A DNA stretch of 64,000 nucleotides from Pedobacter africanus (GCF_900176535.1 NZ_FWXT01000003.1:186001-250000), one strand, 5' to 3'; positions 14,468-23,988 are shown, counted from the first letter of the stretch. Made by a program: numbers and translations. Notes: generated from the letters alone by a model not told the origin.

Positions 14468-16843
14468 ATGCTCAGGAACTACTTACTGTTGTTTGCCATT
14501 CTACTGGGGGGTGCCACTACAAATGCACAGCCCCTAGTAAAAATATCGGGTCTGGTTACTGACCAATTGGGCCATTCCCTGCAGCAGGTTACGGTGACCA
14601 TACTCGGGCAAAGCCAGTCGACCATTACCGATGAGCATGGCCTTTACAACATTTACTCCAAAACTAAAGCCTTCACCTTAAAATACACATTGCTAGGGTA
14701 CAATCCTGTATTGATTAATGTTAATGAGGAAAAAGCAGGTCGGATTACCCGGCATGTGGTGCTGAGCATCAATCCAGCCGAGCTGGAGCAGGTGACCATT
14801 ACCAATAAACAAAACCAGCTGAGCAACAGTACCATCATCAATATTGCTGATGCGGCCGCCTTGCCTGCTGCCTCAGGAAATTTTGAAGCCATTTTGAAGA
14901 CACTCCCTGGCGTGTCGCCAAACAATGAACTGAGTGCCCAGTATAGTGTTAGGGGGGGGAATTTTGATGAAAATCTCTTGTATGTAAATGATATAGAGAT
15001 CAACCGGCCTATCCTGGTGAGGAATGCCCAGCAGGAGGGGCTTAGTTTCGTTAATTCCGATTTGCTAAGTTCGGCGAAATTTTCGGCCGGAGGTTTCGAA
15101 GCCCGTTACGGCGATAGGCTTTCATCGGTGTTGGATGTAAAATATGAGCGGCCCGACAGCAGCTCGGCTGTTTTAAATGCCGGTTTGCTGGGCTTATCTT
15201 TCGGTTCTAAAATTGTAAACCCTAAAAGCTACCTGCTGGCCGGAATCAGGTATAAGAACAATACCGGTTTATTGGGTAGCCAGGATAACAAGGGCGTTTA
15301 TACCCCCAATTTTACGGATGTACAAATGGTTTATGGCTATGAGTTTTCGTCCCGCCTGAGTTTAAGTCTGCTGGGTAGTTTTAACAGCGGGACCTTTAAA
15401 CTCATTCCGGAAAATAGGGAGACCGTGTTTGGTGCTTCGACAGCCAGGATGCGGCTAAACATTGACTATGAAGGTGAGGAGAAAGACAATTACCAGACAG
15501 CGGGAGGTGCGGTAACCTTAAAGTTTATCCCTAAACCGAACTACGTTATGAAGTGGATAAACAGTTTTTTCCAGTCAGACGAAAAGGAAGATATTGACCT
15601 GACGGGCTGGTATTTATTTGACACAGGAAATGCCGGTGTACAAAACAGGGTCATAGGTGCCTACATCAACTATGCGGCAAACAGGCTCAGTTCCAGGGCT
15701 TTCAGTTCGGAGCTTAAAGCCGATCAAACCTTTCAGAACCACACTTTTTCCTGGGGACTGAGGTTTGAAACTAAAAATTACAGTGATAACCTGAATGAAT
15801 ATAGCCTGATTGATTCAGCGGGTTATCTGCAGGATGCCGAAACCCATAACTTTTACCAGGACAACCGTGTTTTTGTCCGGAATAAACTCGACATCAGGTA
15901 TTATACCGCGTATGTGCAGGACAGTTACCGGTTATCGGGCAATACCGATCTGCAGTTGGGGGTACGCGGAAGTTATAACGATCTGAGCGAGCAGTTTCTG
16001 CTGAGCCCACGTCTGCTGCTGGCCTATCGCCCGGCAAACAACAAAAAGATCTTCCGTTTTACGGCCGGACTGTACCAGCAGGCACCGGACTACAGGAGCA
16101 TAAGGGAATTTGATGGTACGTTGAACCTGCAGCAAAAAGCACAGCGTTCGTACAATGCTTCAGCCGGACTGGACTACGCCTTTGACGCTCTGGGCACCCG
16201 TCTGAAATTCAGTTCAGAGCTCTACTTTAAATACCACGACCGGCTGATCCCTTACCTGATGGACAATGTACGGGTGAAATATCTGGCCAGGGAAGAGGCC
16301 AAAGGATATACTTATGGTGCCGATTTTAATATCGGCGGAGAGTTTGTGAAAGACCTCTTGTCTTACTTTAGGTTGTCGTTAATGAAGTCGGCCCAGGACA
16401 TCATAAATGATAGTAAAGGCTACCTGAAACGGCCAGCAGACCAAAGGGTAAATTTTTCTGCTTATTTCCAGGACCGACTGCTGAACAGTCCGGCTTATAA
16501 AGTGCACCTCAGCCTGCTCTATGGTTCTAGATTGCCCGCAGGTTCACCCCTTACGCAAAGTTATTCGGATAGTTTTCATATACCAGCCTATAAGCGGGTC
16601 GATATTGGTTTTTCCAAAGATTTCCTGGACGATTTTTCAGAAAAAAAAGCAGGTTTTCTGGAGAAATATTTTAGTTCGTTTACAGCATATGTTGAAGTAT
16701 TTAATTTGCTGAATATCAACAATACAGTTTCTTATTTGTGGTTGAAAGATCTGGACAACGTACAATATGCTGTACCTAACTACCTAACAGGTAGGCGTCT
16801 CAACTTTAAATTGGTCATCAAGTTTAAAAAATCGAAGGGATAA
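14468..16843 (+). CDS. TonB-dependent receptor with carboxypeptidase-like domain
   Basis: This outer membrane receptor of about 791 residues has a signal peptide (about 1-21, ending NAQP), a CarboxypepD_reg-like beta-sandwich (VKISGLVTDQLGHSLQQVTVTILG, about 25-105), a plug domain with NFEAILKTLPGVSPNNELSA followed by YSVRGGNFDENLLYVNDIEI, and a beta-barrel to the C-terminus. No SusD-like partner gene is adjacent, so a polysaccharide system is not indicated; the ligand is unknown. The ATG at 14468 is preferred over a TTG two codons upstream. It probably follows rpe in the same transcript. Confidence 0.9.
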   Translation: MLRNYLLLFAILLGGATTNAQPLVKISGLVTDQLGHSLQQVTVTILGQSQSTITDEHGLYNIYSKTKAFTLKYTLLGYNPVLINVNEEKAGRITRHVVLSINPAELEQVTITNKQNQLSNSTIINIADAAALPAASGNFEAILKTLPGVSPNNELSAQYSVRGGNFDENLLYVNDIEINRPILVRNAQQEGLSFVNSDLLSSAKFSAGGFEARYGDRLSSVLDVKYERPDSSSAVLNAGLLGLSFGSKIVNPKSYLLAGIRYKNNTGLLGSQDNKGVYTPNFTDVQMVYGYEFSSRLSLSLLGSFNSGTFKLIPENRETVFGASTARMRLNIDYEGEEKDNYQTAGGAVTLKFIPKPNYVMKWINSFFQSDEKEDIDLTGWYLFDTGNAGVQNRVIGAYINYAANRLSSRAFSSELKADQTFQNHTFSWGLRFETKNYSDNLNEYSLIDSAGYLQDAETHNFYQDNRVFVRNKLDIRYYTAYVQDSYRLSGNTDLQLGVRGSYNDLSEQFLLSPRLLLAYRPANNKKIFRFTAGLYQQAPDYRSIREFDGTLNLQQKAQRSYNASAGLDYAFDALGTRLKFSSELYFKYHDRLIPYLMDNVRVKYLAREEAKGYTYGADFNIGGEFVKDLLSYFRLSLMKSAQDIINDSKGYLKRPADQRVNFSAYFQDRLLNSPAYKVHLSLLYGSRLPAGSPLTQSYSDSFHIPAYKRVDIGFSKDFLDDFSEKKAGFLEKYFSSFTAYVEVFNLLNINNTVSYLWLKDLDNVQYAVPNYLTGRRLNFKLVIKFKKSKG

Positions 16844-16890
16844 ACGACATAAAACTGTTACATTTACACGCAATAAATATAGCATAAACA

Positions 16891-17955
16891 ATGAGACACA
16901 ATTTCGGCGCAGGCCCATGTATTTTACCTCAAGAAGTATTTAAACAAGCATCACAGGCAGTATTAGATTTTAAAGACGGTTTGTCCATCCTGGAGATCTC
17001 TCACCGTACGCCTGAATTTGAAGCGGTTGTAGATGAGACCGTAAAATTGGTTAAAGAATTAATGAACGTACCATCGGGTTATTCGGTTGTATTGTTGCAA
17101 GGCGGTGCGAGTCTGCAGTTTTCGATGGTTCCCATGAACCTATTGCCTCAGGGTGGTACGGCTGCCTACCTGGAGACAGGTGTTTGGGCCAACAAAGCCA
17201 TTAAAGAAGTGAAAAACTTCGGGACCGCAAATATTGTTGCTTCTTCAAAAGCCGATAATTATACCTTCATTCCAAAAGGTTACAGTATCCCTGAAGACAG
17301 TGCTTATTTTCATTGTACATCAAACAACACCATTTACGGAACAGAAATGTTTGAACTCCCTGAAACCAACGTGCCAGTGGTATGCGACATGTCATCTGAT
17401 ATTATGAGCCATGTAGTGGATGTTTCTAAATATGACCTGATCTATGCAGGTGCACAAAAAAATATCGGCCCTGCCGGTTTAACTATTGCTATTGTTAAAG
17501 ATGAAGTCTTGGGTAAATCGGGCCGGGGAATTCCTTCAATGCTGGACTATAAAGTGCATATTGATGGCGGTTCTATGTACAATACCCCGCCGGTATTTTC
17601 TATTTATGTGGCCATGCTGAACCTGAGATGGTTAAAATCTAAGGGTGGTGTGGCTGAAATTGAAAAAGAAAACATTGCCAAAGCAAATGCCCTGTACAAA
17701 GAGATTGATAGAAACCCATTGTTTAAAGGTACCTGCGCTGTTGAAGACCGTTCCAGAATGAACATCTGTTTTGTAATGGAAAACCCTGAGCTGGAAAAAC
17801 CTTTCCTGAAATTTGCTGAAGAAAATGGCATTGAGGGTATCAAAGGACACAGAAGTGTAGGCGGTTTCAGGGCTTCTATGTACAACGCGCTTCCAATCAC
17901 AAGCGTACATGCGCTAATAGATTTAATGCAGACTTTTGAAGAGAACCACAAATAA
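16891..17955 (+). CDS. serC: Phosphoserine aminotransferase
   Basis: This 354-residue class V aminotransferase converts 3-phosphohydroxypyruvate and glutamate to phosphoserine, the second step of serine synthesis. HNFGAGPCILPQEVF at the N-terminus, SHRTPEF near 38-44 and the PLP lysine K190 in YAGAQKNIGPAG are diagnostic, and the C-terminal GHRSVGGFRASMYNALP block is typical. It is followed after 8 bases by the serA-like gene, forming a serine operon. Confidence 0.96.
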   Translation: MRHNFGAGPCILPQEVFKQASQAVLDFKDGLSILEISHRTPEFEAVVDETVKLVKELMNVPSGYSVVLLQGGASLQFSMVPMNLLPQGGTAAYLETGVWANKAIKEVKNFGTANIVASSKADNYTFIPKGYSIPEDSAYFHCTSNNTIYGTEMFELPETNVPVVCDMSSDIMSHVVDVSKYDLIYAGAQKNIGPAGLTIAIVKDEVLGKSGRGIPSMLDYKVHIDGGSMYNTPPVFSIYVAMLNLRWLKSKGGVAEIEKENIAKANALYKEIDRNPLFKGTCAVEDRSRMNICFVMENPELEKPFLKFAEENGIEGIKGHRSVGGFRASMYNALPITSVHALIDLMQTFEENHK

Positions 17956-17963
17956 ATAAATTA

Positions 17964-18914
17964 ATGATTAAGATCCTTGCAAACGATGGGATAGATCCCA
18001 TTGGTAAAACTTTATTGGAGCAGGCAGGTTTTGTAGTTGATACAGAAACTGTGCCTCAGGACCAATTAGCCGAAGCGTTAAAAAATTATGATGGAATTAC
18101 TGTACGCAGTGCAACACAACTGCGTAAGGAACTGATAGATCAATGCCCCAGCATTAAACTGATTGGCCGTGGCGGTGTGGGTATGGACAATATTGATGTG
18201 GAATATGCCCGCAGTAAAGGTGTAGCAGTGGTAAATACCCCTGCCGCATCTTCTTTATCCGTTGCTGAGCTGGTATTCGGGCACCTGTTTACCGGTGTAC
18301 GTTTTTTACAGGATGCCAACAGAAAAATGCCTGTTGAAGGCAATACTAAATTCAATGCCTTGAAAAAGGCATATGCCAAAGGTACAGAGTTGCGTGGAAA
18401 AACGATCGGTATCATTGGGTTCGGAAGGATTGGCCGGGAAACTGCAGCTGTGGCTCTGGGACTGGGTATGAACGTATTGGCTTACGATCTATTCCCTTTT
18501 GAAGGCAACATCAGCCTGGACCTCCAGGGGGGCATTAAGGTAGATATCCCTGTGAAAACAGTATCGCTGGAAGAAGTGATCAGCAATAGTGATTTCATCA
18601 GCCTGCATACACCTTTTGCGGATAAACCTATCCTGGGTGCAGCGGAATTTGAAAAAATGAAAAAAGGTGTTGGCGTGGTGAATTGCTCAAGAGGAGGTAC
18701 CATAGATGAAGCGGCTTTGATTGCGGCTTTAGACAGCGGTAAAGTAGCTTTTGCAGGTCTGGATGTGTTTGATAACGAACCTACACCAGCAGCAGCGATT
18801 TTACAGCACGCAAAAATATCTTTGACGCCCCATATTGGTGCTTCTACCAATGAAGCCCAGGAACGTATCGGTACGGAACTGGCTACATTGATTATTGAGC
18901 ACTTTAATAAATAG
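17964..18914 (+). CDS. serA: D-3-phosphoglycerate dehydrogenase, short form
   Basis: This 316-residue NAD-dependent 2-hydroxyacid dehydrogenase has the Rossmann motif GIIGFGRIGRETA near 149, the catalytic Arg in NCSRGGTIDEAAL, the acid in LDVFDNEPTP and the catalytic His in LTPHIGAST. It lacks the C-terminal ACT or ASB regulatory domains of the long SerA forms. Substrate could be another hydroxyacid by sequence alone, but position 8 bases after serC strongly supports 3-phosphoglycerate oxidation, the first serine step. Confidence 0.9.
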   Translation: MIKILANDGIDPIGKTLLEQAGFVVDTETVPQDQLAEALKNYDGITVRSATQLRKELIDQCPSIKLIGRGGVGMDNIDVEYARSKGVAVVNTPAASSLSVAELVFGHLFTGVRFLQDANRKMPVEGNTKFNALKKAYAKGTELRGKTIGIIGFGRIGRETAAVALGLGMNVLAYDLFPFEGNISLDLQGGIKVDIPVKTVSLEEVISNSDFISLHTPFADKPILGAAEFEKMKKGVGVVNCSRGGTIDEAALIAALDSGKVAFAGLDVFDNEPTPAAAILQHAKISLTPHIGASTNEAQERIGTELATLIIEHFNK

Positions 18915-18923
18915 TAAGAATTG

Positions 18924-18966
18924 AAAAAGGGGTACCTGATTAAGGTCGGGTACCCTTTTTGTTTTT
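18924..18966 (+). terminator. Terminator after serA
   Basis: AAAAAGGGGTACC and GGGTACCCTTTTT form a long stem with one bulged G and a T run, directly after serA. Confidence 0.88.
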
Positions 18967-18977
18967 AAACCAAATAT

Positions 18978-20219
18978 ATGCCTGAAATTAAGCCATTCTG
19001 TGCGCTTAAACCCGCTGTTCATTTGCAGGAGCAAGTGGTAACGCGGCCGCTTGAAAATTACAGTACCGGTGAAGCACGCCTGATTGCTTCAGAAAACCCA
19101 TGCAGTTTTCTGCACCTGATTGATCCGGAATTGGATAACCCTTATCTGCGTGGAACAAGGCAGGAGCTGATCTTTAAAAAGATAAGTGAAAATCTGGAAG
19201 GCTTTATAGAACACAATTACCTGGTTAAACAGCAGCAACCTGCCATCTACATTTACCAGGTGAGCCATGATGGCCTGTTGCAAACCGGTATCTGGACATT
19301 GACAAACATCAGTGATTACCTGGAAAACAGAATCAAAAAACACGAGTCTACAGTTGAGCGCAGGGAACGCCTTTTAGCCGATTATCTACAGCAAACCGGG
19401 CTGGACGCAAACCCGGTATTGGTTACTTATCATCCGGATGCATTGGTAGAGCAGCTTACAACCAAGTATATAAAACAAAAGCCTGATCTGGATTTTGTAT
19501 TTAAGGATGATACTGTGCATAAGGTATGGGCAATTACCGATGCGGGCGACATTGAGGCTATTGTTAAGGCCTTTGCTAAAATGCCCGTGGTTTACATTGC
19601 AGATGGTCATCACCGTGCAGCTTCCATGGCAAAGATGGGCCTGCAGAAGCAAGCGTTAAATGCGGGTAAGCACAATGGCACAGAATTGTACAATTATTTC
19701 AGTACCGTATACATGAATACCCGGGAAGTTAAGGTGTTGGAATTTAACAGGTTGGTTCGGGATCTTGGGGCTTTAGGCAGGGAAGCATTTATTACAGCCA
19801 TTTCGGCGTCATTTGAAGTGGAGAAATCTAGTGAGATGGTTCAGCCCGCCCTACATAAAATAGGGATGTACCTTAAAGGACAATGGTATGTACTCAGGCC
19901 AAATCCTGAGCTCTACAATGAAAATGATCCTGTTGAGGTTCTTGATGTCAGTATTTTGCAGAACTTTATTCTGGGGCCTGTTTTGAACATCAATGATCCG
20001 AGAACGGATGCCCGGATTACTTTTGAAGGGGGCAGGACACCGATTCAGGCATTGCAGACCAAGGTAGACAATGAATTGTTTGCCGTTGCATTCGTGTTGT
20101 ACCCCACTTCGGTTGAGCAGGTAATAGCGGTTGCAGATGCAGGAGGGGTAATGCCACCTAAGTCAACCTGGGTTGAACCCAAGTTCCTGGTGGGGCTGCT
20201 CACCAGTTTCTTTAATTAA
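18978..20219 (+). CDS. DUF1015-family protein
   Basis: This 413-residue protein matches DUF1015: IKPFCALKP at the N-terminus, ENPCSFLHLIDPE near 39, IADGHHRAASMAKMG near 208 and the C-terminal MPPKSTWVEPKFLVGLL motif, which is the family signature. Function is unknown, although the gene very often sits next to serC and serA, as here, suggesting a link to serine metabolism. Its stop codon overlaps the convergent 48-codon gene by eight bases. Confidence 0.9.
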   Translation: MPEIKPFCALKPAVHLQEQVVTRPLENYSTGEARLIASENPCSFLHLIDPELDNPYLRGTRQELIFKKISENLEGFIEHNYLVKQQQPAIYIYQVSHDGLLQTGIWTLTNISDYLENRIKKHESTVERRERLLADYLQQTGLDANPVLVTYHPDALVEQLTTKYIKQKPDLDFVFKDDTVHKVWAITDAGDIEAIVKAFAKMPVVYIADGHHRAASMAKMGLQKQALNAGKHNGTELYNYFSTVYMNTREVKVLEFNRLVRDLGALGREAFITAISASFEVEKSSEMVQPALHKIGMYLKGQWYVLRPNPELYNENDPVEVLDVSILQNFILGPVLNINDPRTDARITFEGGRTPIQALQTKVDNELFAVAFVLYPTSVEQVIAVADAGGVMPPKSTWVEPKFLVGLLTSFFN

Positions 20220-20358
20220 GAGAATTGGTCAAAGCCCAGTACCTGTAACCCAATATGGCTTTTTGTATCGTCGTAAGTTTCATCGGATCTTTTTTGTAAA
20301 AACTGGGCAGCACCGCATTGTTGAGCTTTACCAATAGTTTAAACAGTTGCTTTTTCAT
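20212..20358 (-). CDS. Conserved 48-residue Bacteroidota protein
   Basis: An ORF from ATG at 20358 to TAA at 20212 encodes 48 residues beginning MKKQLFKLLVKLNNAVLPSF and ending RYWALTNSLN. It is basic, has an amphipathic N-terminal helix and an aromatic C-terminal segment. It resembles a small protein found across Bacteroidota that is often labelled SsrA-binding protein; that label is probably an annotation artefact because true SmpB is about 150 residues. The start overlaps the end of the preceding coiled-coil gene by 20 bases, suggesting translational coupling, and its stop overlaps the DUF1015 stop. The family recognition is from memory; function is unknown. Confidence 0.7.
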   Translation of the reverse strand: MKKQLFKLLVKLNNAVLPSFYKKDPMKLTTIQKAILGYRYWALTNSLN

Positions 20359-20869
20359 TTTTCTTCATTTTTCTGAGGCATATGATCGTCAGTATCCCTG
20401 TGAGTATGCTAAATAGGCCCAGCAGGATAGAAATAAGGTTTTTCTCTCTTTTCAGGATTTTTGCTTCATCCTTTAACTTCTGGTTCTGGTCTTGCAGGGT
20501 TTTTATGGATTGTTTATAATTCTCTATCCGGCTGCTGCTTTCATTGGCGTTGGTCTTCACCTGCTTCACTTCCAGGTCTTTGTACTCCATCAATACCTTC
20601 AGCTCATTGAAAATGCTATTGTCGTTCAATACAATCTGCCTCAAAATCTCATTGGAATTGCGGATGTCTTTCTTGGTCTGGAACCCAAAAATACCTGTCC
20701 GCGCATTCAGGCTCTCGTCGTACTGACCAAATTTTGCGCTTCTTTGGGCCAGCAGGGCGTTTACCCTTAGGCGCTGGGCCTGGTAGGCACTGGTGTCGGT
20801 TTGAAAGGCAGCGGCATTGAAGGCAGCTGTTAGTAATAAAAAGAAAGAGAGGTAACGCATATATTTCAT
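20339..20869 (-). CDS. Hypothetical protein with signal peptide, coiled coil and C-terminal helix
   Basis: This 176-residue protein has a signal peptide (about 1-21, LSFFLLLTAAFNAAAF), a long Lys/Glu/Gln-rich region with heptad pattern from about 85 to 147 (including IENYKQSIKTLQDQNQKLKD), then a membrane helix near 147-166 (ISILLGLFSILTGILTIICL) and a short basic tail. It is therefore an envelope protein with a periplasmic coiled coil anchored near its C-terminus. I do not recognise the family. It overlaps the 48-codon gene at its 3' end and lies just after the monooxygenase-like gene. Confidence 0.7.
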   Translation of the reverse strand: MKYMRYLSFFLLLTAAFNAAAFQTDTSAYQAQRLRVNALLAQRSAKFGQYDESLNARTGIFGFQTKKDIRNSNEILRQIVLNDNSIFNELKVLMEYKDLEVKQVKTNANESSSRIENYKQSIKTLQDQNQKLKDEAKILKREKNLISILLGLFSILTGILTIICLRKMKKNEKATV

Positions 20870-20875
20870 TTTTTG

Positions 20876-21160
20876 TTATTTACCAAGCAAACTCCATGCC
20901 TCAGCTTTAGCCTTGAAATTGGGCTTTACCTGTGCCCAGGTGGAAGTGAACAGTTCCGATTTACGATAGACGTTGAGTTGTGCCTCACTACTCCAGTGGC
21001 TGATCGTAAAAAATACCTCAGGATCGTTCTGGTCTTGCAGCAGCTGCACACTATGGCAGCCTTCGAACGCGCTGATCCTGGGTTGTACTGTCTTGAACAG
21101 TTCCTGGAATTCTGCTGTAAATTCCGGATAGAAATGCATTTTTACCAGGCGTACCAACAT
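20876..21160 (-). CDS. Antibiotic biosynthesis monooxygenase (ABM)-family protein
   Basis: The protein is about 94 residues with a single ferredoxin-like ABM domain: MLVRLVKMHFYPEFTAEFQE, then FEGCHSVQLLQDQ and VFFTISHWSSEAQLNVYRKSELF. Family members include small oxygenases and haem-degrading or quinol-related enzymes, but many have no known substrate and the name does not imply antibiotic synthesis. The start at 21160 fits the domain; an upstream ATG at 21181 would overlap the preceding gene by 17 bases. It follows the DUF62 gene closely and is probably co-transcribed. Confidence 0.82.
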   Translation of the reverse strand: MLVRLVKMHFYPEFTAEFQELFKTVQPRISAFEGCHSVQLLQDQNDPEVFFTISHWSSEAQLNVYRKSELFTSTWAQVKPNFKAKAEAWSLLGK

Positions 21161-21164
21161 AGCT

Positions 21165-21944
21165 TTAAGGATGAAATTCAACCCTGACGATGTCGTTCAG
21201 GTGCAGGCCCAGTAAGCCGCTGGCTTTGCCTTTATTGATGGCAATCTCGAGGTGATTACTGATGCCGAACAGACATAGTTTTTCACCTTCAGGAACTTCG
21301 TTGTAATGCCAGCTCAGCTGGCTGATGGTTTCACTTTTTCTGAAGTAAAGTGTAAAATCCCTGTTGCGCTGAATTTTGGTGAACAGCTCTTTGGTGATGT
21401 TGGTAATTACATTACTGAAGGTGTCGATATAAATGACGCTTCCCCTGATGATGTCGCGCTCTATGACCGGGGCCAGCAGCATTCTTTCTTCTACACCATC
21501 TGTGGCCACGCCTATGTCTTTAAGTTTCGCTCCTTTTGCCAGCTGGGTAGCCGCTTTAACAAAAATATCTACCAAAGGGAAGTGCAGATATTTAAGGTCC
21601 TGCATGATGTTAAGTTCAACAATCTCTTCAGGCTTCTCCTCAAAAAGTAATGAAAAGACCCCGTTATCTGCCCCCACAAAAAAATGGTCCTTGTGTTTTA
21701 GGGCGATGTATTTAGTGTGCTGACTGAACACAGAATCAATACCGATGAGGTGAACAGTGCCTTTTGGGAAATAGGGATAAACGTTCTTTAAAACAAATGC
21801 TGCATGCGAGATATTGAAGGATGGCACTTCATGGGTCACATCAACGATAGTAGCTGTAGGCAAGATGCTCAGGATACTTCCCTTAAGGGCAGCCTGATAG
21901 AAATCTTTTGAACCTAAATCTGTCGTTAATGTAATAATGGCCAT
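21165..21944 (-). CDS. SAM hydroxide adenosyltransferase (DUF62)
   Basis: This 259-residue protein belongs to the DUF62/SAM-dependent chlorinase-fluorinase-like family, most of whose bacterial members hydrolyse S-adenosylmethionine to adenosine and methionine. Landmarks are ITLTTDLGSKDFYQAALKGS at the N-terminus, DVTHEVPSFNI near 35, VGADNGVFSLL near 92 and IYIDTFSNVITNI near 173. The normal length and absence of a halide-specific insertion favour the hydroxide-using enzyme. It is divergent from phoH, with a TATATTTG -7 box at 21994-22001. Confidence 0.88.
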   Translation of the reverse strand: MAIITLTTDLGSKDFYQAALKGSILSILPTATIVDVTHEVPSFNISHAAFVLKNVYPYFPKGTVHLIGIDSVFSQHTKYIALKHKDHFFVGADNGVFSLLFEEKPEEIVELNIMQDLKYLHFPLVDIFVKAATQLAKGAKLKDIGVATDGVEERMLLAPVIERDIIRGSVIYIDTFSNVITNITKELFTKIQRNRDFTLYFRKSETISQLSWHYNEVPEGEKLCLFGISNHLEIAINKGKASGLLGLHLNDIVRVEFHP

Positions 21945-21993
21945 TAAAAATTGAATATTTATTCTTAATCTTGCGTAAGCGGCAAATCGCGTA

Positions 21994-22001
21994 CAAATAT
22001 A
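21994..22001 (-). promoter_or_regulatory. -7 box of the DUF62 gene
   Basis: TATATTTG on the minus strand matches TAnnTTTG, 50 bases upstream of the start. No clear -33 TTG. Confidence 0.45.
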
Positions 22002-22035
22002 TCAAAATATACACTCCTATCTAAAAAACAATATT

Positions 22036-23007
22036 TTGAACGAACTTAAATTAACATTAGAATCGGTAGACCCGGTACAGTTTTGGGGCACCAATAATGA
22101 GCATTATGAGCTGATTAAAAATGCTTTCCCCAAACTCAAAGTTGTGGCAAGAGGAAATGAGGTTAAGGTACTTGGTGACGATCAGGAACTTAAGGGCTTT
22201 GAACAGAAATACAACCAGCTGCTTGTGCACCTGGAGAAGTACAGTTCGTTAACACCAAATGATGTGGAGTCGATTTTGGTTTCAAAGAAAGCACCGGCTG
22301 CTGTCGCCGAAAACGGGGCAGATAAAGCTGCAACCGGAGGCGGTGGAGGTGAAGTGATCGTATATGGTACCAATGGTCTGCTGGTAAAGGCAAGAACAAC
22401 GAACCAGCGGAGGATGGTAGACAGCATTGGTAAAAACGATATCCTTTTTGCAATCGGCCCTGCAGGAACGGGAAAAACCTATACCGCTGTCGCTTTGGCG
22501 GTAAGGGCCTTGAAAAATAAAGAGATCAAACGGATCATATTGACTCGTCCTGCAGTAGAAGCAGGGGAGAACCTGGGCTTTTTGCCAGGCGATCTCAAAG
22601 AAAAGGTTGACCCTTACCTGCGCCCTTTATATGATGCTTTGGATGACATGATCCCGGCCGAAAAGCTGAAAACCTATATAGAAAACAGAACCATCGAGAT
22701 TGCGCCCCTGGCATTTATGCGCGGAAGGACGCTTGACAATTGTTTTGTGATCCTGGACGAGGCGCAGAATGCAACTGATCTGCAGCTGAAAATGTTCCTG
22801 ACCCGTATGGGTCCTTCGGCCAAGTTCATCGTAACAGGCGATGTGACCCAGGTAGATTTACCTAAAAAACAGATGTCGGGCCTGCACAATGCCTTACGGA
22901 TCCTGGACGATATTCCCGGCATAGAGATCATTTACCTGACCGGAGAAGACGTGGTAAGGCATAAACTGGTAAAAAGAATACTAAAAGCCTACGGCGACAT
23001 ACAATAA
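22036..23007 (+). CDS. phoH: PhoH-family ATPase
   Basis: This 323-residue protein has an N-terminal KH-like segment, a Gly-rich linker near 98-106 and a P-loop ATPase domain with Walker A GPAGTGKT at residues 141-148 and Walker B FVILDEAQNAT near 238. PhoH/PhoL proteins are linked to RNA metabolism and ribosome quality control. The start is a TTG; no upstream in-frame ATG exists in the short gap and the N-terminal sequence NELKLTLESVDP matches family starts. It is followed by purC after about 36 bases. Confidence 0.92.
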   Translation: MNELKLTLESVDPVQFWGTNNEHYELIKNAFPKLKVVARGNEVKVLGDDQELKGFEQKYNQLLVHLEKYSSLTPNDVESILVSKKAPAAVAENGADKAATGGGGGEVIVYGTNGLLVKARTTNQRRMVDSIGKNDILFAIGPAGTGKTYTAVALAVRALKNKEIKRIILTRPAVEAGENLGFLPGDLKEKVDPYLRPLYDALDDMIPAEKLKTYIENRTIEIAPLAFMRGRTLDNCFVILDEAQNATDLQLKMFLTRMGPSAKFIVTGDVTQVDLPKKQMSGLHNALRILDDIPGIEIIYLTGEDVVRHKLVKRILKAYGDIQ

Positions 23008-23043
23008 AAATAATTAATCAATAAACGCTTTTTGGCAAATAGC

Positions 23044-23988
23044 ATGACAGCAATTAAAGAAACAAATTTTAGCTTTCCAAAGCAGACTAATTTTTACAAA
23101 GGGAAAGTGCGCGACGTTTATACCATTGATAACCGTTTTATGGCTATGGTGGTAACCGATAGGATCTCTGCTTTTGATGTGGTTTTACCTGAGGCCATTC
23201 CTTTTAAAGGACAGGTGCTGAACCAGATTGCGGCTAAATTTTTAAGTGCAACTAAAGACATTGTTCCGAACTGGGTAATTGGCGTGCCCGATGAGATGGT
23301 AACTGTGGGCCGTATATGTGAGCCTTTTAAGGTAGAGATGGTGGTTCGGGGATATCTTGCCGGGCATGCCTGGAGAGAGTACAGCGCCGGAAAACGTAGT
23401 GTTTGCGGGGTTTCTCTGCCTGAAGGCTTACAAGAGAATGATAAACTTCCAAAACCGATTATTACGCCGACAACAAAAGCGGCAGTAGGGCACGACGAAG
23501 ATATATCCAGGGAGGATATTCTGGCAAAGGGTATCGTTTCATTGGCAGACTACACAAAGCTGGAAGAATACACTTATGCCTTGTATGAGCGTGGCACACA
23601 GATGGCTGCAGAACGTGGTTTGATCCTGGTGGATACCAAATATGAATTTGGAAAGGTTGGCGATGAAATCTACCTGATCGATGAGATCCATACCCCTGAT
23701 TCTTCCCGTTATTTTTATGCTGAAGGCTATACCGAAAGGCAGGAGCAGGGAGAACCGCAGAAACAGCTGTCTAAAGAGTTTGTAAGGAAATGGTTAATTG
23801 AAAATGGTTTCCAGGGAAAAGACGGTCAGAGCGTGCCTTTGATGACACCTGAAATTGTGAACTCGATTTCCGACCGGTACATAGAGCTTTATGAGCAGAT
23901 TACGGGCGATAGTTTTGTGAAAAATGAACAGGCTGACGTAACCGCACGGATTGAAAAAAATGTGAACGGCTTTTTAAATACCCTATAA
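23044..23988 (+). CDS. purC: Phosphoribosylaminoimidazole-succinocarboxamide synthase
   Basis: This protein of about 314 residues catalyses the ATP-dependent joining of CAIR with aspartate in purine synthesis. FYKGKVRDVYTI near the N-terminus, VTDRISAFDVVLPEAIPFKG and the CEPFKVEMVVRGYLAGHAW segment are diagnostic, as is LILVDTKYEFG. It is the longer form, with a C-terminal extension (SRYFYAEGYTERQEQGEPQ). The ATG at 23044 is preferred over a TTG four codons upstream. Confidence 0.95.
   Translation: MTAIKETNFSFPKQTNFYKGKVRDVYTIDNRFMAMVVTDRISAFDVVLPEAIPFKGQVLNQIAAKFLSATKDIVPNWVIGVPDEMVTVGRICEPFKVEMVVRGYLAGHAWREYSAGKRSVCGVSLPEGLQENDKLPKPIITPTTKAAVGHDEDISREDILAKGIVSLADYTKLEEYTYALYERGTQMAAERGLILVDTKYEFGKVGDEIYLIDEIHTPDSSRYFYAEGYTERQEQGEPQKQLSKEFVRKWLIENGFQGKDGQSVPLMTPEIVNSISDRYIELYEQITGDSFVKNEQADVTARIEKNVNGFLNTL

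Noticed and set aside
20876..21160. Antibiotic biosynthesis gene cluster around the ABM protein.
   Set aside because: The family name is historical; no biosynthetic genes are nearby.
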